Source: Pseudomonas citrullilanati (GTDB lineage Bacteria > Pseudomonadota > Gammaproteobacteria > Pseudomonadales > Pseudomonadaceae). Taken from it: DNA of 64,000 nucleotides. How positions within the stretch are numbered: position 1 is the stretch's first letter; every line of letters starts with the position of its first letter. The DNA lies in assembly GCF_030580855.1 (NCBI RefSeq), contig NZ_JAUQOP010000008.1:79990-143989 (forward strand), read 5' to 3'. The notes beneath the pieces were generated by a model. That model was not told where the DNA came from and searched no databases. It saw only the letters and a program-made list of their open reading frames with translations. Shown here in pieces: positions 53,468 through 62,429 of the stretch. A program made the position numbers and the translations under genes.

Positions 53468-55348
53468 ATGACAATAAGAACACTGCCCCCCTTCTCGCCC
53501 CTGGCCGCTGCCGTGCAGGCCCTGATGCTGGCCGGCAGCCTGACGCTGGGCACACTCGCCCACGCTGGCGCGACCACCCCGGGCGTGACCTGGGAAGACA
53601 TCGCCAACGACCACCTGACCACCCAGGACGTGCTGCAATACGGCATGGGCACCAACGCCCAGCGCTGGAGCCCGCTGGCCCAGGTCAACGACAAGAACGT
53701 GTTCAAGCTGACCCCGGCCTGGTCCTACTCCTTCGGCGACGAGAAGCAGCGCGGCCAGGAATCCCAAGCCATCGTCAGCGACGGCGTGGTCTACGTCACC
53801 GGCTCGTACTCGCGGGTCTTCGCCCTCGACGCCAAGACGGGCAAGCGCCTGTGGACCTACAACCACCGGCTGCCGGACAACATTCGCCCGTGCTGCGACG
53901 TGGTCAACCGCGGCGCGGCCATCTATGGCGACAAGATCTACTTCGGCACGCTCGACGCCCGGGTCGTCGCCCTGGATAAAAACACCGGCAAGGTGGTCTG
54001 GAACAAGAAGTTCGGCGACCACGCCGGCGGCTACACCATGACCGGCGCGCCAGTGCTGATCAAGGACAAGACCAGCGGCAAGGTGCTGTTGATCCACGGC
54101 AGTTCCGGCGACGAGTTCGGCGTGGTCGGCCAGTTGTTCGCCCGCGACCCGGACACCGGTGAAGAAGTCTGGATGCGCCCCTTCGTCGAAGGCCACATGG
54201 GCCGCCTCAACGGCAAGGACAGCACCTCCACCGGCGACGTCAAGGCGCCGTCCTGGCCCGACGACAAGACCACCGAGACCGGCAAGGTCGAAGCCTGGAG
54301 CCACGGGGGCGGCGCGCCGTGGCAGAGCGCGAGCTTCGACCCCGAGACCAACACCATCATCGTCGGCGCGGGCAACCCCGGCCCCTGGAACACCTGGGCG
54401 CGCACGGCCAAGGACGGCAACCCCCACGACTACGACAGCCTCTACACTTCCGGCCAGGTGGGGGTCGACCCGAGCACCGGCGAGGTGAAGTGGTTCTACC
54501 AGCACACGCCCAACGACGCCTGGGACTTCTCCGGCAACAACGAGTTGGTGCTGTTCGACTACAAGGACAAGGACGGCAAGGTGACCAAGGCCACCGCCCA
54601 CGCCGACCGCAACGGTTTCTTCTACGTGGTGGACCGCAACAACGGCAAGCTGCAGAACGCCTTCCCCTTCGTCGACAACATCACCTGGGCCAGCCACATC
54701 GACCTCAAGACCGGACGCCCGGTGGAAAACCCCGGCCAGCGCCCGGCCAAGCCCCTGCCCGGCGAAACCAAGGGCAAGCCGGTGGAAGTCTCGCCGCCGT
54801 TCCTCGGGGGCAAGAACTGGAACCCCATGGCCTACAGCCAGGACACCGGTCTGTTCTACGTGCCCGGCAACCAGTGGAAGGAGGAATACTGGACCGAGGA
54901 AGTGAACTACAAGAAAGGCTCGGCCTACCTGGGCATGGGCTTTCGCATCAAGCGCATGTACGACGATCACGTCGGCACCCTGCGGGCGATGAACCCCACC
55001 ACCGGCAAGGTCGTCTGGGAGCACAAGGAACCCTTGCCACTGTGGGCCGGCGTGCTGGCCACCAAGGGCAACCTGGTGTTCACCGGCACCGGCGACGGCT
55101 TCTTCAAGGCCTTCGATGCCAAGACTGGCCAGGAACTGTGGAAATTCCAGACGGGCAGCGGGATCGTCTCCCCGCCCATTACCTGGGAGCAGGATGGCGA
55201 GCAATACATCGGCGTCACCGTCGGCTATGGCGGCGCGGTGCCGCTGTGGGGCGGCGACATGGCCGAGCTGACCAAGCCCGTGGCCCAGGGCGGTTCGTTC
55301 TGGGTGTTCAAGATTCCAGCCTGGGATAAGGCGACGGCGCAGAAGTAA
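53468..55348 (+). CDS. exaA: Calcium-type PQQ-dependent ethanol dehydrogenase ExaA/PedE
   Basis: 626 aa from [20 protein letters not shown] with a signal peptide ending LAHA-G. It has the RPCCDV disulfide, propeller repeats ([20 protein letters not shown]) and catalytic Asp353 in [11 protein letters not shown]. Ser355 replaces the second Asp, the calcium-type pattern. The protein closely follows P. aeruginosa ExaA. It oxidises ethanol and other primary or secondary alcohols in the periplasm, with cytochrome c550 as acceptor. The gene is divergent from exaB. Confidence 0.94.
   Translation: MTIRTLPPFSPLAAAVQALMLAGSLTLGTLAHAGATTPGVTWEDIANDHLTTQDVLQYGMGTNAQRWSPLAQVNDKNVFKLTPAWSYSFGDEKQRGQESQAIVSDGVVYVTGSYSRVFALDAKTGKRLWTYNHRLPDNIRPCCDVVNRGAAIYGDKIYFGTLDARVVALDKNTGKVVWNKKFGDHAGGYTMTGAPVLIKDKTSGKVLLIHGSSGDEFGVVGQLFARDPDTGEEVWMRPFVEGHMGRLNGKDSTSTGDVKAPSWPDDKTTETGKVEAWSHGGGAPWQSASFDPETNTIIVGAGNPGPWNTWARTAKDGNPHDYDSLYTSGQVGVDPSTGEVKWFYQHTPNDAWDFSGNNELVLFDYKDKDGKVTKATAHADRNGFFYVVDRNNGKLQNAFPFVDNITWASHIDLKTGRPVENPGQRPAKPLPGETKGKPVEVSPPFLGGKNWNPMAYSQDTGLFYVPGNQWKEEYWTEEVNYKKGSAYLGMGFRIKRMYDDHVGTLRAMNPTTGKVVWEHKEPLPLWAGVLATKGNLVFTGTGDGFFKAFDAKTGQELWKFQTGSGIVSPPITWEQDGEQYIGVTVGYGGAVPLWGGDMAELTKPVAQGGSFWVFKIPAWDKATAQK
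53473..53480 (+). promoter_or_regulatory. AANAANAA motif inside the first codons of exaA
   Basis: AATAAGAA spans codons 2-5, within the ribosome footprint. It matches the Hfq/Crc target pattern, suggesting translational repression in rich media. Confidence 0.5.
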
Positions 55349-55370
55349 TCACCTCGCAACCCAAGCCCCC

Positions 55371-55460
55371 TGTGGGAGCGAGCTTGCTCGCGATAGCACA
55401 GAGTCAGTCAACATGAATGCCGACTGAACCACCGCCATCGCGAGCAAGCTCGCTCCCACA
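55371..55460. repeat. REPIN downstream of exaA
   Basis: TGTGGGAGCGAGCTTGCTCG and the inverted arm CGAGCAAGCTCGCTCCCACA, about 45 nt apart, between exaA and the pentapeptide-repeat gene. It may act as a transcript end or stabiliser for exaA. Confidence 0.88.
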
Positions 55461-55478
55461 ATTGCCCGAGTTCGTGCC

Positions 55479-56123
55479 ATGAAATTATTGCCATTGCTAC
55501 TTCTGTTCATCGGCGCCCTTGCCCACGCCGACGACCCTGACACCCCCCTGACGCTCAACGGCTGCGTCATCGCTGAATCCAGCCAATGCCCCGGCGCCAA
55601 CCTTCGCGGTGCGAACCTGGCGAACCAGGACCTGCGCAAGATGAACCTCAGCGGCGCGGACCTGCGCGACGCCGACCTGCGGCATGCGCGCCTGGACCTG
55701 GCGAACCTGGAGAAGGCCCAGCTGCAAGGCGCCAACCTGACCCGCGCGAGCCTGCAACAGAGCAACCTGCGCCTGGCCGACTTCAGTGACGCCACGCTCA
55801 AGGCTATCCAGGGCTGGGGCCTGTTCGCCCAGGGGGCGCAGTTCCAGCGCGCCGACCTGAGCGCCGCCTACCTGGAATTCGCCCGCCTGTCCGGCGCCAG
55901 GCTGCAAGCGGCCAACCTGCAAGCCGCCGACCTGGAGATGGCCTGGCTGAGCAAGGCCGACCTCAAGGGCGCCGACCTGCGCGACGCCAACCTGCAAGAA
56001 GCCAAGCTGGGGGAAAGCAACCTGCAAGAAGCCAACCTGAGCGGCTCGCGCCAGCACTACGGCAATTTCCAGGACGCGAACATGCAGGACTGCACCGGCT
56101 GCCCGACGAGTTGGGATCAGTAA
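55479..56123 (+). CDS. Exported pentapeptide-repeat protein
   Basis: 214 aa with a short signal peptide (MKLLPLLLLFIGALAHA-D). About 25 A(D/N)Lxx repeats (for example GANLRGANLANQDLRKMNLS) predict a right-handed quadrilateral beta-helix. Cys residues near both ends (NGCVIAESSQC, DCTGC) may cap or redox-link the rod. It sits between exaA and pedR2, a position typical for ped clusters. A periplasmic scaffold or partner of the quinoprotein is an inference. Confidence 0.85.
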   Translation: MKLLPLLLLFIGALAHADDPDTPLTLNGCVIAESSQCPGANLRGANLANQDLRKMNLSGADLRDADLRHARLDLANLEKAQLQGANLTRASLQQSNLRLADFSDATLKAIQGWGLFAQGAQFQRADLSAAYLEFARLSGARLQAANLQAADLEMAWLSKADLKGADLRDANLQEAKLGESNLQEANLSGSRQHYGNFQDANMQDCTGCPTSWDQ

Positions 56124-56147
56124 CAATCGTCGATCACACCAAATACC

Positions 56148-56276
56148 GTGGCGAGGGGATTTATCCCCGCTGGGCTGCGCAGCGGTCCCAGTACATTCAA
56201 TTGAGTGAATCTGACACTGTGCGGTGCTTCAATTGGGACTGCTTCGCAGCCCAGCGGGGATAAATCCCCTCGCCAC
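56148..56276. repeat. Second repeat family, inverted pair
   Basis: GTGGCGAGGGGATTTATCCC on the left and its inverted copy at the right end, with GGGCTGCGCAGC and GCTTCGCAGC hairpins inside. It fills the gap between the convergent pentapeptide-repeat and pedR2 genes. Confidence 0.82.
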
Positions 56277-56303
56277 ACTTGATCATCGCAGCGAGGTCGA
56301 GAT

Positions 56304-56942
56304 CTATCCCGCCACCCGCACCACCCCCAAATCGATCCCCAGATGCACCAGCTCGGCATGTGAACTGACCTGCAGCTTGCTCTTGAGCAGCGTCAGGTGG
56401 TTGGAGACGGTCTTGGCGCTGATGCACAACTGTTCGGCGATGGTCCGCGCCGGGGTGCCCTTGGCGAGCATGACGAAAATCTCCAGCTCGCGCTGGGTCA
56501 TGCTTTGCAGGCGCGGGTCGGCCGCGTGCCGGGAGCTGGCGCAGGCCAGTTGGGTCGCCAGGGACTGTTCGATATAGGCATGCCCGGCCAGCACCCGGCG
56601 CACCGCTTCCACCAGCACCTGGGGCGCCGAGTTCTTGGTCAGGTAGCCCGCCGCACCGGCGTCCAGGGCCTGGCGCACCAGCGGCAGTTCATCGTGCATG
56701 CTGAAGAACAGCACGCGCAGTTGCGGCAGGCGCTGGCGCAGGCGCCGGGTGGTCTCCAGGCCGCTGATGCCCGGCAGGCCAAAGTCCATGATCACCAGGT
56801 GAGGCACCTGTTCCTGGACCAGGTTCAGCGCCTCTTCCCCGGTGGCCGCCTCCCGCACCTGCAAGTCCGGCATCAGCGCCCGCAGCAGGCTGGCATAGCC
56901 CTGCCGCACCACCGCATGATCGTCCACCAGCAAAATGTTCAT
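56304..56942 (-). CDS. pedR2: LuxR-type response regulator PedR2/EraR
   Basis: 212 aa from MNILLVDDHAVVRQGYASLL. The receiver has Asp-Asp at the N terminus, phospho-Asp in LVIMDFGLPGISG and Lys in GYLTKNSAPQ. The C-terminal HTH is LAKGTPARTIAEQLCISAKT VSNHLTLLK. Its start overlaps the kinase stop (ATGA). In P. putida PedS2/PedR2 govern the calcium-to-lanthanide switch of PedE and PedH (established); the same position here supports the name. Confidence 0.87.
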   Translation of the reverse strand: MNILLVDDHAVVRQGYASLLRALMPDLQVREAATGEEALNLVQEQVPHLVIMDFGLPGISGLETTRRLRQRLPQLRVLFFSMHDELPLVRQALDAGAAGYLTKNSAPQVLVEAVRRVLAGHAYIEQSLATQLACASSRHAADPRLQSMTQRELEIFVMLAKGTPARTIAEQLCISAKTVSNHLTLLKSKLQVSSHAELVHLGIDLGVVRVAG

Positions 56943-58198
56943 TTGCCCTCCAGAGGCATGTTCAAGGCCAGTGCCCAACCATCGCCGGGCTGGCTGATGA
57001 TGCGCAGCTCGCCGCCAAGGCTGCGGGCCCGTTCCAGCATCGAATGCAGCCCCACGCCCGCCCGCGCGGGTTGCGTCGCGCCGCGACCGTTGTCGCGCAC
57101 CAGCAGGCGCAGGCGTCCGCCACGGTGCTGCAGGCGGATCCGTACCCGCGTCGCATCCGCGTGGCGAGCCACGTTGGTCAGCGCTTCCTGCAGCAAACGA
57201 TACAGGTGGGTTTTATCCGGCCCGGGCAACGACGGCATCGTTTCATCGATGTGCACCTGGCACGGGATACCCTGGTTCTTCTGCCATTGTCCGGCGAGCA
57301 GGCCGACGGCTTCACGCAACGTCAGGTGCTGCAAGACCACCGGGTACAGGTCGTGCACCAGCGCGCGGAAGCCCTGCTGCAAGTGCTCGCAGTGTTCTTC
57401 CAACTGGTCGACGGTCTGCGCCAGGGCCGGCGGCTGGTCCAGTACCAGGCGCAGCAGGCAGGCCCGGGCTCGAATGCCCGCCACGTACTGGCCCAGGTCG
57501 TCGTGCAGGGTCTGGGCCAGCTGGGTGCGCTCCTGCTCTTGCACGGCCAACAGCGCTTGGGTGAGCCGGGCGTTATCGGCCTGGGCCTGGGCCAGGGCGG
57601 CGGTCATCCGGTTGAAATGCCCGGCCAGTTGCTGCGCTTCCGGCACCCCTTCAGCCGGCAGGTGCACCCGCAGGTTTCCCGCGGACACCTGGCGCAGTGC
57701 ATCGAGCAGTTCATCCAGCAGGCGCATGCCCTGGCGCACCGCCCAGCGAATCACCAGCAGGCTGACCAACAGCGCCAGGGCGCAGACGCCCAGCAACTGC
57801 ACCATTGAATCGAGGATTTCATCGATTTCGTCCCGCGGATCGACCGCGATCCAGGCCCGCCGGCCGTCTCGCAGATCCACCACCTGGGGCGCGGGGCCGT
57901 CCTCCAGCAACCGTTGGCCGAGCCAGGCCTTGAGCCCGTCGTCGGGATCGGCCGGAAACCGTTCACCCGGCGCCAGCCAACGGACCCGAACATGGCGCAG
58001 GCTGCCGGTCAACCGTGGTTGCAGGCTGGCGGGATCGCGCTCGGCGGTTTCACGCAGGTAATGCACCACCGACCCGGCCGATTGCAGTTCGCGCTGCACA
58101 TCGGCCACGGCCTGGTGCAACAGCAGCGTGGCGCAGGCCAGGGTGACCAGGGCGAAAAACGCTGACACCCAGAGGTTGATGCGCCAGAGGGCTGACAT
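56939..58198 (-). CDS. pedS2: Membrane sensor histidine kinase PedS2/EraS
   Basis: 419 aa. TM1 is at about 8-30, a periplasmic domain of about 105 aa follows, then TM2 (LLGVCALALLVSLLVIRWAV) and HAMP. The HisKA_3 His is in QLAQTLHDDLGQYVAGIRA and the ATP-binding region has LLQEALTNVARHA and GVGLHSMLERA. The periplasmic domain has acidic stretches (DPRDEIDEILD), compatible with metal sensing. It is translationally coupled to pedR2. Confidence 0.87.
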   Translation of the reverse strand: MSALWRINLWVSAFFALVTLACATLLLHQAVADVQRELQSAGSVVHYLRETAERDPASLQPRLTGSLRHVRVRWLAPGERFPADPDDGLKAWLGQRLLEDGPAPQVVDLRDGRRAWIAVDPRDEIDEILDSMVQLLGVCALALLVSLLVIRWAVRQGMRLLDELLDALRQVSAGNLRVHLPAEGVPEAQQLAGHFNRMTAALAQAQADNARLTQALLAVQEQERTQLAQTLHDDLGQYVAGIRARACLLRLVLDQPPALAQTVDQLEEHCEHLQQGFRALVHDLYPVVLQHLTLREAVGLLAGQWQKNQGIPCQVHIDETMPSLPGPDKTHLYRLLQEALTNVARHADATRVRIRLQHRGGRLRLLVRDNGRGATQPARAGVGLHSMLERARSLGGELRIISQPGDGWALALNMPLEGK

Positions 58199-58200
58199 GG

Positions 58201-58416
58201 CTAGCGTTCCAAACCTGAATGGACACCCATTCCCTGTGGGAGCGAGCTTGCTCGCGATAGCGGTGCATCAGCTGGCCACAGTGTGGGATGTGCCGCCGTC
58301 ATCGCGAGCAAGCTCGCTCCCACAAAAGATGGGTGTTGCCAGGTTCGGAGACGATCAACCCCGATCAGGCTCAGGATCAACAACAACGGCAGCAGTAACG
58401 CTTTGATCATCCGCAT
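58201..58416 (-). CDS. Possible small membrane protein reading into a REPIN
   Basis: 71 codons starting MRMIKALLLPLLLILSLIGV with GGAGCGG about 10 nt upstream. The first 20 residues make a convincing signal or membrane helix, then DRLRTWQHPSF. From there on the frame is simply translated REPIN sequence, so the original end may have been replaced. It lies just upstream of pedS2 in the same direction. Confidence 0.25.
   Translation of the reverse strand: MRMIKALLLPLLLILSLIGVDRLRTWQHPSFVGASLLAMTAAHPTLWPADAPLSRASSLPQGMGVHSGLER
58235..58324. repeat. REPIN upstream of pedS2
   Basis: TGTGGGAGCGAGCTTGCTCG and the inverted CGAGCAAGCTCGCTCCCACA, about 45 nt apart, in the 374-nt gap between pedS2 and the divergent ABC binding-protein gene. 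Confidence 0.88.
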
Positions 58417-58480
58417 GGTCGGGCCGCTCCGGGTGTATGACGATGACCCGCATCCTAAAACCCCGCGCGCCACGGTGAAT

Positions 58481-58547
58481 TACTACCTTGGTACTGCCCC
58501 GGCGGTACTTTCTGCATATTTCCCCTGGGCCGTGGCCTTCCTATGCT
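58481..58547 (+). promoter_or_regulatory. exa-type promoter of the ABC binding-protein gene (degenerate)
   Basis: TACTAC (58481-58486), 27 nt, GCATAT (58514-58519), 22 nt, TATGCT (58542-58547), then 25 nt to the ATG. The distal part TACCTTGGTA is itself a small dyad resembling the TACCAAGG of exaB and pedH. Confidence 0.4.
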
Positions 58548-58572
58548 GGCGTCACCCGCAACGGAGGACGTC

Positions 58573-59739
58573 ATGCGCCGGCTCGTCAGTTACGCCCTGG
58601 TTTTGATGCTGGCAGCGGCCAACGCCCATGCCGGCGAGGCCGCGCCATTGCAAGTGCGCATCGGCTACCTGGGCTATCGCCCCGATCCCGGGCCGCTGCT
58701 GTCCAACGTGATTGCCGAACCAACCGACGCGGGCCGGCGCGGCGCGGAACTGGCGGTCATCGACAGCAACAGCACCGGGCGCTTCCTCAAGCATGACTAC
58801 CGTCTGGAAAGTGCCCAGGTCGACACCCCCGAAGCCCTGCTCCAGGCCGCCCGCACCCAGCATGACCAAGGCCTGCGGCTGTTCGTGGTCAACGCACCGG
58901 CGGCGAGCCTGCGCCAGCTCAGTGCCGCACTGCCCGACAGCCTGCTGTTCAATGCTGGCAGCCCCGACGACAGCCTGCGCACCACCGACTGCCTGGGCAA
59001 CGTGCTGCACAGCCTGCCCGACCGCGCCATGCTCGCCGATGCCCTGGTGCAGTTCAGCGTCGTGCGCAAATGGCAACGGGCCTTGCTGATCGTCGGCCAG
59101 ACCGCCGAGGACCAGGCCTATGCCGCGGCATTGCGTCGGGCCATGAAACGCTTCGGCATGAAGATCGTCGCCGAGAAAGCCTGGCAGTTCGACAACGACC
59201 AGCGCCGCAGCGCCCAGGCCGACATGCCGCTGTTCACCCAGACCGCCGAGTACGACGTGGTGCTGGTGGCCGATGAGCGCGGCGATTTTGGCGAGTACCT
59301 GCCCTACCAGACCTGGTACCCGCGCCCGGTCGCCGGAACCCAGGGACTGACGCCCACCGGCTGGCACAAGACCGTGGAAACCTACGGCGCCGCCCAGTTG
59401 CAGAAACGCTTCGAGGCCCTCGCCGGGCGCTGGATGAACGACCGTGATTTCGCCGCCTGGATCGCCGTGCGCAGCATCGCCAGCGCCGTGAGCAAACTGC
59501 GCCAGGACGATCCCTTCGCCATCCGCCAACTGGCCCTGGGCGACCAACTGCCCCTGGACGGTTTCAAGGGTCGCAAACTCAGTTATCGCCCCTGGAACGG
59601 GCAACTGCGCCAGCCGATTCCCCTGGTCCAACCGCGGGCGCTGGTCAGCACCTCGCCCCAGGACGGCTTCCTGCACCCCACCAATGAAATGGACAGCCTG
59701 GGCTACGACCAGCCCGAAGTGAGCTGTCGCTACCCCTGA
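58573..59739 (+). CDS. Quinoprotein-associated ABC substrate-binding protein
   Basis: 388 aa from MRRLVSYALVLMLAAANAHA with GGAGG upstream and a signal peptide. The fold is a Leu/Ile/Val-type periplasmic binding protein (VRIGYLGYRPDPGPLLSNVI, RALLIVGQTAEDQAYAAAL). It heads the plus-strand series propeller - ATPase - permease. This type is known only beside PQQ-dependent catabolism genes. Ligand and transport direction are unknown. Confidence 0.83.
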   Translation: MRRLVSYALVLMLAAANAHAGEAAPLQVRIGYLGYRPDPGPLLSNVIAEPTDAGRRGAELAVIDSNSTGRFLKHDYRLESAQVDTPEALLQAARTQHDQGLRLFVVNAPAASLRQLSAALPDSLLFNAGSPDDSLRTTDCLGNVLHSLPDRAMLADALVQFSVVRKWQRALLIVGQTAEDQAYAAALRRAMKRFGMKIVAEKAWQFDNDQRRSAQADMPLFTQTAEYDVVLVADERGDFGEYLPYQTWYPRPVAGTQGLTPTGWHKTVETYGAAQLQKRFEALAGRWMNDRDFAAWIAVRSIASAVSKLRQDDPFAIRQLALGDQLPLDGFKGRKLSYRPWNGQLRQPIPLVQPRALVSTSPQDGFLHPTNEMDSLGYDQPEVSCRYP

Positions 59740-59747
59740 TCGAACAC

Positions 59748-59755
59748 AACAATAA
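59748..59755 (+). promoter_or_regulatory. AANAANAA motif before the propeller gene
   Basis: AACAATAA joined to the AAGGA ribosome-binding site, 11 nt before the ATG. It fits the Hfq/Crc target pattern. Confidence 0.5.
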
Positions 59756-59766
59756 GGAAAACCGCC

Positions 59767-60756
59767 ATGCGCCGCCCGCTGTTCCAACCGACCCTGCTCT
59801 GCCAGGTTCTCGCCCTTGGCGCGGTATTGCTCGCCGCCGGCCCGGCCGCCGCCAGTATCGCCTGGGTCTCCAATGAAAAAGACAACAGCCTGAGCCTGAT
59901 CGACATGCAGAGCCTGGAAGTCATCGAGACCCTGCCGGTGGGCCAGCGCCCGCGCGGCTTGCTGCTGTCCCACGACAATCGCCTGCTGTACATCTGCGCC
60001 AGCGACTCGGACCGGGTCCAGGTGATGGACGTGGCCACCCGCAAGATCATCAAGGAACTGCCATCGGGCAAGGACCCCGAGCAATTCGCCCTGCACCCCA
60101 ATGACCGCTGGCTCTACGTGTCCAACGAGGACGACGCCCTGGTCACGGTGATCGATACCCAGACCTCCCAGGTGCTGGGCCAGATCGGCGTCGGCGTCGA
60201 ACCCGAAGGCATGGCGGTCAGCCCCGACGGCAAATGGGCGGTCAACACCAGCGAAACCACCAACATGCTGCACTGGATCGACACCAGCACCCAGACCCTG
60301 GCCGACAGTACCCTGGTGGATCAGCGGCCGCGTTTCGTCGAGTTCAGCCGCGACGGCACACAGCTGTGGGCCTCGGCGGAAATCGGCGGCACCCTGACCA
60401 TACTCGACGTCGCCACGCGCCAGGTGCTCAAGACCCTGACCTTCCAGATCAAGGGCGTGCACCCGGACAAGGTCCAGCCGGTGGGGATCAAGCTCAGCGC
60501 CGACGGCAAATACGCCTTCGTCGCCCTGGGCCCGGCCAATCATGTGGCGGTGATCGACGCCAAGACCTTCGAAGTGCTGGACTACCTGCTGGTGGGCCGA
60601 CGAGTCTGGCAACTGGCGTTCACCCCGGACCAGCGCCAGTTGCTGGCGACCAATGGCGTCAGCGGCGACGTTTCGGTGATCGACGTCGAGAACCGCAAGG
60701 TGCTCAAGTCGGTGAAGGTCGGGCGCTACCCCTGGGGCGTGGTGGTGACGCCATGA
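59767..60756 (+). CDS. Quinoprotein-associated YVTN beta-propeller protein
   Basis: 329 aa with a signal peptide (ending PAAA-S). About seven repeats of the type VIETLPVGQRPRGLLLSHDN and VLGQIGVGVEPEGMAVSPDG form a seven-bladed propeller. It is likely periplasmic. Its stop overlaps the ABC ATPase start (ATGA), so it belongs with the transporter. Its task (ligand binding, or assembly of the exporter complex) is not known. Confidence 0.86.
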   Translation: MRRPLFQPTLLCQVLALGAVLLAAGPAAASIAWVSNEKDNSLSLIDMQSLEVIETLPVGQRPRGLLLSHDNRLLYICASDSDRVQVMDVATRKIIKELPSGKDPEQFALHPNDRWLYVSNEDDALVTVIDTQTSQVLGQIGVGVEPEGMAVSPDGKWAVNTSETTNMLHWIDTSTQTLADSTLVDQRPRFVEFSRDGTQLWASAEIGGTLTILDVATRQVLKTLTFQIKGVHPDKVQPVGIKLSADGKYAFVALGPANHVAVIDAKTFEVLDYLLVGRRVWQLAFTPDQRQLLATNGVSGDVSVIDVENRKVLKSVKVGRYPWGVVVTP

Positions 60757-61484
60757 ACGCCCTCGAGGTCAATGACCTGGGCTTCGCCTACGGTGCGCGG
60801 GAGGCCCTGCGGCAGGTGGACTTCCACCTGCACGCCGGGCATTTCGCGGCGCTGTTGGGGCCCAACGGGGCCGGCAAGTCGACACTGATCGCCTTGCTCA
60901 CGCGCCTGTACGACGTGCAGCGCGGCGCCATCCACGTCGGCGGTCATTCGCTGCAAGCCGCGCCCCGCGCGGCGCTCCGGCAACTGGGCGTGGTGTTCCA
61001 GCAGAGCACCCTGGACCTCGACTTGAGCGTCGAGCAGAACCTGCGTTATCACATCGCCTTGCATGGCGTGTCGCGACGCCAGGGCGCTGCCCGGATCGAC
61101 GCCGAACTGGCGCGCCAGCACTTGGCCGAACGCCGCCATGAACGGGTGCGCGACCTCAACGGCGGGCATCGGCGCCGCGTGGAAATCGCCCGCGCCCTGC
61201 TCCATGAGCCGCGCCTGCTGTTGCTGGACGAGCCGAGCGTCGGCCTCGATCCGGCCAGTCGCCTGGCCCTGGGCGAACACGTCCGGCAACTGTGCAAGAT
61301 GCAGGGCATCAGCGTGCTATGGACCACCCACCTGCTGGACGAAGTGCAACCCAGCGATGACCTATTGATCCTGCACCAGGGCCGCCTGGTCGCCAGTGGC
61401 CGCGCCGACACCGTCAGCCTGGCCCATGGTGGCAGCCTCGGCTCGGCCTTCCACCGGTTGACCACCACGAGGGCGGCATCATGA
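60753..61484 (+). CDS. ABC transporter ATP-binding protein of the ped cluster
   Basis: 243 aa from MNALEVNDLGFAYGAREALR. Walker A is LGPNGAGKSTL, the signature region LNGGHRRRVEIARALL departs slightly from LSGGQ, and Walker B is LLLLDEPSVGLDP. It is a DrrA/NodI-like ATPase that pairs with an ABC-2 permease. It overlaps both neighbours by 4 nt. Confidence 0.88.
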   Translation: MNALEVNDLGFAYGAREALRQVDFHLHAGHFAALLGPNGAGKSTLIALLTRLYDVQRGAIHVGGHSLQAAPRAALRQLGVVFQQSTLDLDLSVEQNLRYHIALHGVSRRQGAARIDAELARQHLAERRHERVRDLNGGHRRRVEIARALLHEPRLLLLDEPSVGLDPASRLALGEHVRQLCKMQGISVLWTTHLLDEVQPSDDLLILHQGRLVASGRADTVSLAHGGSLGSAFHRLTTTRAAS

Positions 61485-62272
61485 ACGCCTACTGGCAATG
61501 TTTCAGCGGCATCGTCATGCGCGAATGGCTGCGCTTCGTGCTGCAACGCACCCGCCTGCTCAGCGCCCTGGTGCGCCCGCTGCTGTGGCTGCTGGTGTTC
61601 GCCGCCGGCTTCCGGGCGGCGCTGGGCATCGCGATCATCGCGCCGTACGACACCTACATCCCCTACGAGGTGTACATCGTGCCCGGCCTGGCCTGCATGA
61701 TCCTGTTGTTCAACGGCATGCAGGGTTCGTTGTCGATGGTCTACGACCGGGAAATGGGCAGCATGCGCGTGTTGCTGACCAGCCCGCTGCCGCGGGCCTT
61801 CCTGCTGGCGAGCAAGTTGCTGGCGACCTCGCTGATCTCGCTGTTGCAGGTGTATGCCTTTCTCGCCATTGCCTGGCTGTATGGCATCCAGCCGCCACCG
61901 GTGGGCCTGCTGCTGGCGTTGCCGGCCTTGCTGTTGGTGGCGCTGATGCTCAGTGCCCTGGGCCTGCTGCTGTCCAACGCGATCCGGCAGTTGGAAAACT
62001 TCGCCGGGGTGATGAATTTCGTGATCTTCCCGATGTTCTTCCTGTCCTCGGCGTTGTACCCGCTGTGGAAGATGCTCGAAGCCAGCCCCTGGCTGTACTG
62101 GCTCTGTGCACTGAACCCGTTCACCCACGGGGTGGAGCTGGTGCGTTTCGCGCTGTACGAGCAGTTCAACCTGCTGGCGCTGGCGGTGTGCGCGGGCTTG
62201 ACCCTGGTGTTCGCCCTGCTCGCGGTGTGGACGTTCAATCCGCAGCATGCGGCGCTGCGCAAGGCGGGTTGA
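61481..62272 (+). CDS. ABC-2 type permease of the ped cluster
   Basis: 263 aa with six membrane segments (for example LVRPLLWLLVFAAGFRAALG and YEVYIVPGLACMILLFNGMQ) and the ABC-2 signature FPMFFLSSALYPLWKMLEAS. ABC-2 systems normally export. With the binding protein and the propeller it may move a toxic alcohol, a cofactor or a maturation factor out of the cytoplasm (inference). The start overlaps the ATPase stop. Confidence 0.87.
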   Translation: MNAYWQCFSGIVMREWLRFVLQRTRLLSALVRPLLWLLVFAAGFRAALGIAIIAPYDTYIPYEVYIVPGLACMILLFNGMQGSLSMVYDREMGSMRVLLTSPLPRAFLLASKLLATSLISLLQVYAFLAIAWLYGIQPPPVGLLLALPALLLVALMLSALGLLLSNAIRQLENFAGVMNFVIFPMFFLSSALYPLWKMLEASPWLYWLCALNPFTHGVELVRFALYEQFNLLALAVCAGLTLVFALLAVWTFNPQHAALRKAG

Positions 62273-62292
62273 AACCCCAGGACACTCGTCCC

Positions 62293-62382
62293 TGTGGGAG
62301 CGGGCTTGCCCGCGAAGACGGCGGCACATTCAACATTGAGGCAAGCTGAGCCACCGCTTTCGCGAGCAAGCCCGCTCCCACA
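62293..62382. repeat. REPIN after the ABC-2 permease
   Basis: TGTGGGAGCGGGCTTGCCCG and the inverted CGAGCAAGCCCGCTCCCACA. It separates the ABC genes from the CXXXCW-agmR pair, which has its own promoter. Confidence 0.88.
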
Positions 62383-62429
62383 AGGGTTACGCGCATACCT
62401 TCCTGTCGCGCCAGTCTTTAAGTCGGAAT

